Below, in pieces: positions 22,061 to 27,388 of a DNA stretch of 27,388 nt (its first letter is position 1; every line of letters starts with the position of its first letter). The notes below the pieces were generated by a model. The model had not been told where the DNA came from and did no database searches. It saw only the letters and a list, made by a program, of their open reading frames with translations. Both the position numbers and the translations under genes were made by a program. The stretch is from contig JABSPG010000014.1 in assembly GCA_013214445.1 (NCBI GenBank), positions 1 to 27,388 on the forward strand, read 5' to 3'. The DNA comes from Ekhidna sp. (GTDB taxonomy: Bacteria; Bacteroidota; Bacteroidia; Cytophagales; Cyclobacteriaceae).

Positions 22061-23377
22061 TCAGAGTTTTCTAAACTCCTCCAATGAAACAGTCTTTTCC
22101 TTTACCGTTGCTTCATTTTTTACATATTCCAAGACCTTCTGCGATTGGACTTGATTAAAGACTTTCATATAGTTCTCTCCATTTTCTGCTTGAAGATAAT
22201 TGTCAGCAAAAGTGTCAAGCTGATCATCCATTTGCCCTCCAATACCTGATCCAGCAAACTGCTTTTTGATAAGTTCTTTTGCTTCTGCAGTGACATCTTC
22301 ATGCTCCACCTTTATTTCTTGGTTTTTCACAATCTGATTTCTGATCAGTGACCATTTCAGTTCTTTGGCATATGACTCATATTCAGCATCCATCATTTCA
22401 GGAGTGATATTTTCATTTGTTCTTTGAAGCCATTTCTTCAAGAACTCATCTGGCAGACTGATTTTTGCTGATTCAGTTAACTTCTTCCTCACTTGATAAT
22501 CAAAGAATTGCTCTGTCTCTCCTTTATAATTTTGGGTTACGATTTCTTTCACCCTTTCTCGGAAACCAGCCTCATCTTTAATGGTCCCTTCTCCAAAGGT
22601 CTTATTGAAGAGTTCTTGATCGATTGGAGCAAGCTTGTGGTGGTTTACAGCTTTCAAAGTGAAAGAAAGCTTTTTGAGTTTCTTGAATTCTTCTTCATCT
22701 ATCCTCAATTGAGGAGCTAGAGCATTTTCATGTTTGAAACTCTTTTTGGGATCAACATCGAAACTTTCACCAATTTTGACACCAACCATTTTCTTTAGAG
22801 CAGCTTTTTCAACATCTCTCAGATCGATCTGAATTTCTTGATCCACGGCCTCATCTTTCGACTTTATTTGCCCAAATAGGGTGTCTTTCTCAGCTGAGAT
22901 TTCAGGATTCTCTACTTCTCCAAATTGTCTTTGCAGGTTTTCGATAGTCTCATCAATTACTTGATCATCAACATTGATGAAATACTTCTCGAATTTCACC
23001 TTTTTGTCAGTTTTGACTTCAAAAGGCTCTGCAAAACCGATTTCGTATTCGAAATCAAAAATCTCCTGGTTTTCCCAGTCAAACTCTTCGTCTTTTTGAA
23101 CAGGTAGAGGTTCACCCAAAAATTGAGTATCGCCTTCTCTTAAGTATCCATTTAGTTTTTCAGAAACCAACTTGTTGATTTCTTCCACTATTAATGCGTT
23201 TCCATACATTTTACGTATCATGCCGACAGGCACTTTGCCTTGCCTAAACCCTTTGATAGTGGCAGTCTTGCTGTACTCTTTAATTTTTTGATCCACCCCC
23301 GGTTGAAAATCAGCTCTGTTTACGCTAATTTTAATAATACCTTGTGTTTTTTCGGTTTTGTCAAAAGCTATATCCAA
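22061..23377 (-). CDS. tig: Trigger factor (ribosome-associated chaperone and prolyl isomerase)
   Basis: This protein of about 438 residues binds the ribosome exit tunnel and shields nascent chains. The N-terminal ribosome-binding domain has GFRQGKVPVGMIRKMYG, the loop that contacts protein L23. The middle region is a diverged FKBP-like domain, and the C-terminal chaperone domain is rich in Lys, Glu and Gln. The frame is open to 23491, but that would run through a terminator and into the tRNA gene. The protein should begin DIAFDKTEKTQG, where a TTG codon at 23375-23377 serves as start; no ATG or GTG is suitably placed. The TTG start may lower translation. It has its own terminator downstream. 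Confidence 0.93.
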   Translation of the reverse strand: MDIAFDKTEKTQGIIKISVNRADFQPGVDQKIKEYSKTATIKGFRQGKVPVGMIRKMYGNALIVEEINKLVSEKLNGYLREGDTQFLGEPLPVQKDEEFDWENQEIFDFEYEIGFAEPFEVKTDKKVKFEKYFINVDDQVIDETIENLQRQFGEVENPEISAEKDTLFGQIKSKDEAVDQEIQIDLRDVEKAALKKMVGVKIGESFDVDPKKSFKHENALAPQLRIDEEEFKKLKKLSFTLKAVNHHKLAPIDQELFNKTFGEGTIKDEAGFRERVKEIVTQNYKGETEQFFDYQVRKKLTESAKISLPDEFLKKWLQRTNENITPEMMDAEYESYAKELKWSLIRNQIVKNQEIKVEHEDVTAEAKELIKKQFAGSGIGGQMDDQLDTFADNYLQAENGENYMKVFNQVQSQKVLEYVKNEATVKEKTVSLEEFRKL

Positions 23378-23398
23378 CGTGACTAATGTTTGATGTTT

Positions 23399-23455
23399 AT
23401 AAAAAAATAAAAACCCTCTTACTCGACCCTTTGATCGGGTATCGGAAAGAGGGTT
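23399..23455 (-). terminator. Intrinsic terminator of tRNA-Leu, upstream of tig
   Basis: On the minus strand AACCCTCTT (23447-23455) pairs with AAGAGGGTT (23412-23420). A smaller inner stem (ACCC/GGGT) lies between, and a T-rich run (TTTATTTTTTT) follows. It begins 9 bases after the mature tRNA end. Its T-run ends about 20 bases before the tig start codon. Confidence 0.85.
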
Positions 23456-23464
23456 GTTTTTCAG

Positions 23465-23546
23465 TGCGGATGGAGGGACTCGAACCCCCATGCCTCGCGG
23501 CGCTAGATCCTAAGTCTAGTGCGTCTACCAATTTCGCCACATCCGC
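23465..23546 (-). tRNA. tRNA-Leu, anticodon UAG
   Basis: The 82-base minus-strand sequence folds as a class II tRNA. The acceptor stem is GCGGATG/CATCCGC, and the D-arm includes AATTGGTAGACGC. The anticodon stem CTAGA/TCTAG encloses the loop CTTAGGA with anticodon TAG. A 13-base variable arm (CGCCGCGAGGCAT) and a T-arm with GGTTCGAGTCC follow. The discriminator base is A, as expected for leucine. The 3' CCA is not encoded. A consensus promoter lies upstream and a terminator downstream. Confidence 0.96.
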
Positions 23547-23590
23547 ATTCATTTACGCAAGTACTTTTCCTTGCTCTCAAATTCGGATGG

Positions 23591-23620
23591 CAAAAGTAGA
23601 GAATTATTTTAATTCAGCAA
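23591..23620 (-). promoter_or_regulatory. Promoter of tRNA-Leu (-33 TTG, 19 bp, -7 TACTTTTG)
   Basis: On the minus strand TTG (23620-23618) is followed after exactly 19 bases by TACTTTTG (23598-23591), a perfect match to the Bacteroidota primary sigma consensus. The tRNA 5' end is 44 bases downstream of the -7 box. It lies in the 96-bp gap shared with the divergent relA/spoT gene. Confidence 0.8.
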
Positions 23621-23642
23621 GGGTTTAATTTCGTAAATTATA

Positions 23643-25844
23643 ATGGTAGCTGAGGAAGACTTAGAATCAGAGAAAAAAGAAATAATTCGACGCTATCGAA
23701 GACTGCTTAGGAAGGCAAAGCCTATCCTCAAGGACGGAGATGCTAAGATTATAAAGAAAGCTTTCAACACTTCTATGGAAGCCCATAGTGGAATGAGAAG
23801 AAGGTCTGGCGAGCCCTACATTTTTCATCCACTGGAAGTTGCAGAGATTTGCATATCAGAAATAGGCCTAGGTACCACTTCTATTGTGGCGGCTCTTCTT
23901 CATGACGTAGTAGAAGATACTGATTACGAGATTGAGGATATCGAACGACTCTTTGGTAAGCGAGTAGCAGTGATCATTGACGGGCTGACTAAAATCTCAG
24001 GTGTTTTTGATCAAGGCAGTTCTCAGCAAGCGGAAAATTTCAGAAAGATGCTACTGACTCTTTCAGATGATGTTAGAGTCATTCTGATAAAGCTTGCAGA
24101 TAGACTGCACAATATGAGGACCTTGGAGAGCATGCCAAGGCATAAGCAGCTGAAGATTGCCAACGAGACAATTTATTTATATGCACCATTAGCCCATAGG
24201 TTAGGGCTTTATGCTTTTAAGTCTGAGTTGGAAGACCTTTATCTCAAATATTCTGAACCGGAAGTTTTTGAGGACATAGCTGGAAAGATCAATGAGACGA
24301 AGGATTCTAGAAATAAATTCATAAGGAATTTTATTAGACCCATAAAAGACAAACTAAATGCGCTCAATATAGAATATGAGATAAAAGGCAGGCCTAAATC
24401 AATTCACTCGATCTGGAACAAGATGAAGAAGCAAAGTGTGCCTTTTGAGGAGGTTTACGACCTTTTTGCAATCCGGATCATCTTAAACGTTTCGTTTAAA
24501 GATGAAAAGGCTTTTTGCTGGCAAGTTTATTCTCTTGTTACAGATTACTATCAACCCAATCCGGATCGACTAAGAGACTGGATTAGCATACCTAAGGCCA
24601 ATGGGTATGAATCGTTGCACACTACAGTAATGAGCGACACTGGTAAATGGGTGGAAGTGCAGGTGAGAACTACCCGAATGGATGAGATAGCAGAAAAGGG
24701 CTATGCAGCACATTGGAAATACAAGGATGGAAAAACAACGGATGAGACTGGCCTGGAAATGTGGATTGCAAAGGTCAGAGAGATTTTGGAGCAGAATAAT
24801 GCAAATGCAATAGAATTTGTTGATGATTTTCGATCAAATCTGTACAGTGACGAAGTTTTTGTCTTTACCCCAAAAGGTGACTTGAAAACACTACCTCAAG
24901 GTGCTACTGCCTTGGATTTTGCCTTCGACATTCATACAGAGATAGGTGAGCATTGCTTGGGAGCGAAAGTGAATCAGAAGCTTGTACCCCTGAATTTTGA
25001 GCTTAAGAATGGGGATCAGGTAGAAATTCTTACCTCTAACAAGCAGAAGCCTAATGAGAGTTGGTTGCAATATGTGGTCAGCTCGAAAGCAAAGTCCAAA
25101 ATTAAGGATGCACTAAAGGAGGAAAGAAAAGTATTTATTGATGAAGGTAGAGAAATCGTAAAACGGAAGCTTAAGCAACTTAAGATTGAGTACAAGCAGA
25201 CGGTGTTAGAAGAAATTGCTAACTACTTCAATGTAAAAAGTCCTGTAGATATGCTTTATCTAGTTGGTACAGGAAAGATCGATCACTCACTGATTAAATC
25301 TTTTGTAAAGAACAAAAAGACAGTTGTTGAAAAACCAAGTGTTAGGGGGGCAAAGGATGTTGAGGAAAAGCTAAGTAGGGTCAGGAAGACGGACAGTGAC
25401 CTATTGCTTCTCGGAGAGGATTTGGATATTATTGACTACAAGTTTGCAAAATGCTGTAATCCTATACCTGGTGATGATGTATTTGGATTTGTTACCGTTA
25501 GTGATGGAATAAAGATTCATAGGACTACATGTCCTAATGCAGCTGAGTTATTAGCAAATTATGGGTATCGTATCATTAAAGCAAAATGGGCATCCTCAAG
25601 AAAGCATTCCTTTGAAGCCACACTTTCTATTATAGGCACGGATCGAATGGGATTAGTCAGTGACGTATCAAACATCATCTCAGAAGAGCTGAAGGTCAAT
25701 ATGCGATCATTATCTATAAATACTGAAGGTGGAATTTTTGAAGGGCTGATTCGATTGTACGTTGAGGACACATCTCATATAGATACGCTAACGAAGAAAC
25801 TTGAGAAAGTAAATGGCGTAGTAAAAGTGAGTAGATCAAATTGA
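23643..25844 (+). CDS. Bifunctional RelA/SpoT (p)ppGpp synthetase/hydrolase
   Basis: This is a 733-residue Rel-type enzyme that makes and degrades the stringent-response alarmone. Its N-terminal HD hydrolase domain has HPLEVAEICISEIGL, LLHDVVEDTD and LADRLHNMRTL. The synthetase domain has GRPKSIHSIWNKM, RLRDWISIPKANGYESLHTTV and AHWKYKDG. The RxRD sequence at the RxKD position points to a bifunctional rather than RelA-only enzyme. A TGS domain (EVFVFTPKGDLKTLPQGATA) begins at about residue 402, and an ACT domain (DRMGLVSDVSNIISEELKVN) is at the C-terminus. FAKCCNPIPGDDVFGF precedes the ACT domain. The hydrolase residues look intact. It is followed by the Fur-family gene on the same strand. 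Confidence 0.97.
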   Translation: MVAEEDLESEKKEIIRRYRRLLRKAKPILKDGDAKIIKKAFNTSMEAHSGMRRRSGEPYIFHPLEVAEICISEIGLGTTSIVAALLHDVVEDTDYEIEDIERLFGKRVAVIIDGLTKISGVFDQGSSQQAENFRKMLLTLSDDVRVILIKLADRLHNMRTLESMPRHKQLKIANETIYLYAPLAHRLGLYAFKSELEDLYLKYSEPEVFEDIAGKINETKDSRNKFIRNFIRPIKDKLNALNIEYEIKGRPKSIHSIWNKMKKQSVPFEEVYDLFAIRIILNVSFKDEKAFCWQVYSLVTDYYQPNPDRLRDWISIPKANGYESLHTTVMSDTGKWVEVQVRTTRMDEIAEKGYAAHWKYKDGKTTDETGLEMWIAKVREILEQNNANAIEFVDDFRSNLYSDEVFVFTPKGDLKTLPQGATALDFAFDIHTEIGEHCLGAKVNQKLVPLNFELKNGDQVEILTSNKQKPNESWLQYVVSSKAKSKIKDALKEERKVFIDEGREIVKRKLKQLKIEYKQTVLEEIANYFNVKSPVDMLYLVGTGKIDHSLIKSFVKNKKTVVEKPSVRGAKDVEEKLSRVRKTDSDLLLLGEDLDIIDYKFAKCCNPIPGDDVFGFVTVSDGIKIHRTTCPNAAELLANYGYRIIKAKWASSRKHSFEATLSIIGTDRMGLVSDVSNIISEELKVNMRSLSINTEGGIFEGLIRLYVEDTSHIDTLTKKLEKVNGVVKVSRSN

Positions 25845-25858
25845 TTAGTATAGTAATT

Positions 25859-25866
25859 TATATTTG
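25859..25866 (+). promoter_or_regulatory. -7 promoter box directly before the Fur-family gene
   Basis: TATATTTG, a perfect TAnnTTTG match followed by C, ends four bases before the ATG at 25871. A TTG at 25841-25843 is 15 bases upstream, a little close for -33. Transcription would begin at or next to this ATG, giving either a leaderless mRNA or use of the second ATG at 25889. Confidence 0.5.
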
Positions 25867-25870
25867 CTAG

Positions 25871-26335
25871 ATGCAAGGACAGAATCTAATGGAAGAGGTC
25901 AAGAAGATCTTTCAAGCCCATTTAGAAAACAAGAGTTTGAGAAAGACCCCTGAGCGTTTTGCCATTCTAGAGGAGATTTATGGGCGAGATGGACATTTTG
26001 ATGTAGAGTCGCTCTATGTCAGTATGAAGGACAAGAACTATCGAGTCAGTCGAGCTACTGTTTATAATACACTGGATCTTCTTGTAGATTGTGATTTGGT
26101 AACAAAACATCAGTTTGGACAAAATCTTGCACAGTTCGAAAAAGCTTATGGATTTAGACAGCATGATCATTTAATATGTACAGATTGCAATAAAGTACAT
26201 GAGTTTTGCGATCCACGCATTCAGAATATTCAAACTACTGTCAGTCAATTACTGCAATTCAAAGTAATGCACCATTCATTAATATTATATGCTGCGTGCG
26301 AAAAGGAGAATTGCGAAAACAAGCCCTCTAGTTAG
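25871..26335 (+). CDS. Fur-family metal-responsive transcriptional regulator
   Basis: This 154-residue protein has a winged-helix DNA-binding domain (LRKTPERFAILEEIY, RVSRATVYNTLDLLVDCDLV) and a dimerisation and metal domain. The latter has HDHLICTDCNKVHEFC, with a CxxC structural zinc pair, and a second CEKENC pair near the C-terminus. The HDH-type cluster fits Fur or the related PerR and Zur branches; motifs alone do not decide which. The second Met, at 25889 (MEEVKKIFQ), gives a more usual N-terminus and may be the true start. It lies 26 bp after relA/spoT. Confidence 0.92.
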   Translation: MQGQNLMEEVKKIFQAHLENKSLRKTPERFAILEEIYGRDGHFDVESLYVSMKDKNYRVSRATVYNTLDLLVDCDLVTKHQFGQNLAQFEKAYGFRQHDHLICTDCNKVHEFCDPRIQNIQTTVSQLLQFKVMHHSLILYAACEKENCENKPSS

Positions 26336-26434
26336 CAGTATTATACTTAATGAATTCTTGTTCGGGATAAAATAGATTATAGTATTCTATCTTCTGTGAA
26401 GATTCTTCGAATAGATAAAAACTTATTGATATAA

Positions 26435-26770
26435 ATGAAATACGAAAAAGAAATTACGAGTGAGGTTTTGAAGCTCAAATTTGAGGGTGATTTAATTGGC
26501 GAGAACAATGGGCCAGAGGTTGTAGAGTTAGCGAATGATGCAATATCCAGTGGGGTTAAAAACTGTTTATTGAATATCTCGGATGTTAGGTACATCAATA
26601 GTAGTGGGATCGGAGTTCTAATTACCCTTTTAACGAAATTTAGAAATCAAGGAGGAGAACTCTTTATTATAAAGCCATCCGAGCATGTTAATAAGCTCCT
26701 TATAATGACAAAACTTCAGGCAATCTTTAATATTGCGGAATCAGAAGAAGAAGCATTAGAAAAAATATAA
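26435..26770 (+). CDS. STAS-domain protein (anti-sigma-factor-antagonist-like)
   Basis: This 111-residue protein is a single STAS domain, with LKFEGDLIGENNGPEVVEL, CLLNISDVRYINSSGIGVLITLL and ELFIIKPSEHVNKLLIMTKL. The serine in NSSGIG corresponds to the regulatory phosphorylation site of SpoIIAA/RsbV-type antagonists. No anti-sigma kinase is next to it, so its partner is unknown. The 99-bp gap before it holds AT-rich sequence and small palindromes such as GAAGATTCTTC but no clear promoter. It ends 4 bp before purA and may be co-transcribed with it. Confidence 0.9.
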   Translation: MKYEKEITSEVLKLKFEGDLIGENNGPEVVELANDAISSGVKNCLLNISDVRYINSSGIGVLITLLTKFRNQGGELFIIKPSEHVNKLLIMTKLQAIFNIAESEEEALEKI

Positions 26771-26774
26771 ATCA

Positions 26775-27388
26775 ATGTCGAAAGTAGATGTGCTCCTTGG
26801 ATTGCAGTGGGGTGATGAAGGGAAAGGGAAGGCTGTAGACTTCCTTGCACCTAAATATGATATAGTAGCTAGGTTTCAAGGTGGCCCTAATGCAGGCCAT
26901 ACCTTGGAGTTTGATGGAAAGAAGCACGTCTTACATCAAATCCCCTCTGGAATATTTCATCCTGAAATACTTAATGTCATAGGGAATGGGGTAGTTATCG
27001 ATCCAATTGTTTTTGCTAGAGAGATTAGAGACCTTGAGCCATTTGGTATTGATGCAACAAAAACGCTCATTCTGTCCAATAAGGCTCAGCTGATTTTACC
27101 AACTCACAAACTTCTTGACAAAGCACTGGAGTTGTCCAAAGGTGAAGATAAGATAGGGTCTACCCTTAGAGGAATCGGGCCAACCTATCAAGATAAAATT
27201 GGAAGGCATGGGCTTAGGATAGGGGATATCATTGAAAAAGATTTTGACAATAAATATCAGAATCTTAGAAGTCAACACCTAAGTCTACTTTCAGCGTTGC
27301 AGTTGGACGATGATTTCAAAGAACAGGAAAAACAGTTCTTTGAGAGCCTTGACTTGATAAGAAAATTTAGAATACAAAGTACAGAGTA
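26775..27388 (+). CDS. purA: Adenylosuccinate synthetase, N-terminal part (runs off right edge)
   Basis: About 204 residues are visible. The enzyme joins IMP and aspartate using GTP, the first step from IMP to AMP. Motifs are VLLGLQWGDEGKGKAVDFLA (GTP P-loop and catalytic Asp), GPNAGHTLEF, LHQIPSGIF, GNGVVIDP and STLRGIGPTYQDKIGR (IMP binding). It starts at ATG 26775, 4 bp after the STAS gene. The rest lies outside the window. Confidence 0.97.
   Translation, partial: MSKVDVLLGLQWGDEGKGKAVDFLAPKYDIVARFQGGPNAGHTLEFDGKKHVLHQIPSGIFHPEILNVIGNGVVIDPIVFAREIRDLEPFGIDATKTLILSNKAQLILPTHKLLDKALELSKGEDKIGSTLRGIGPTYQDKIGRHGLRIGDIIEKDFDNKYQNLRSQHLSLLSALQLDDDFKEQEKQFFESLDLIRKFRIQSTE

Noticed and set aside
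23378..23491. Trigger factor frame extended to 23491
   Set aside because: The extension is the translated terminator and the 3' end of tRNA-Leu.

Overview
The window looks like a chromosomal piece of a marine member of the Bacteroidota, most likely order Cytophagales. Supporting features are: a TonB-dependent receptor with an N-terminal carboxypeptidase-like domain, three LytS/LytTR-type two-component pairs, promoter boxes of the Bacteroidota type (TAnnTTTG at -7), little use of Shine-Dalgarno sites, an AT-rich composition, and a green-type proteorhodopsin next to a Brp/Blh retinal synthase. I see no insertion sequence, integrase, phage gene or CRISPR array. The genus cannot be fixed from sequence alone.

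Region 1 (1-10275) is a cell-envelope and signalling region. A truncated TonB-dependent receptor lies at the left edge and diverges from the first histidine kinase/LytTR regulator pair (1170-3030). On the minus strand, a triple-fasciclin lipoprotein is followed by a second kinase/regulator pair and a small membrane protein (6679 down to 3024). Two small secreted proteins precede a third kinase/regulator pair (10275 down to 7280). A DUF4174 protein sits between these two minus-strand blocks. Each two-component pair therefore has a different surface or secreted protein beside it.

Region 2 (10276-12260) is a phototrophy cassette: a 304-bp leader with a possible promoter and a perfect 9-bp inverted repeat, a proton-pumping rhodopsin (DTE motif, Met at the tuning site), a strong intrinsic terminator, and blh. 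The T-tract of the terminator ends one base before the blh ATG.

Region 3 (12261-20069) is mixed metabolism: an HD hydrolase, a DUF2911 protein, an S41 peptidase, a group II PLP decarboxylase, a nitroreductase, an SDR oxidoreductase, a possible 27-residue peptide, a DUF72 protein, a pyruvoyl-tetrahydropterin-synthase-like enzyme, and a translationally coupled protein of unknown function with a faint LpxB-like look.

Region 4 (20066-27388) is conserved housekeeping. Trigger factor, ClpP and ClpX lie together on the minus strand (chaperone and protease) behind tRNA-Leu(UAG), which has a very clear promoter and terminator. On the plus strand are a bifunctional RelA/SpoT, a Fur-family regulator, a STAS-domain protein and the start of purA, which runs off the right edge.

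The points most worth a second look are the terminator placed against blh, the palindrome over the rhodopsin promoter, the three envelope-linked LytTR modules, and -7 boxes placed exactly four bases before the start codons of several genes, which suggests leaderless transcripts.
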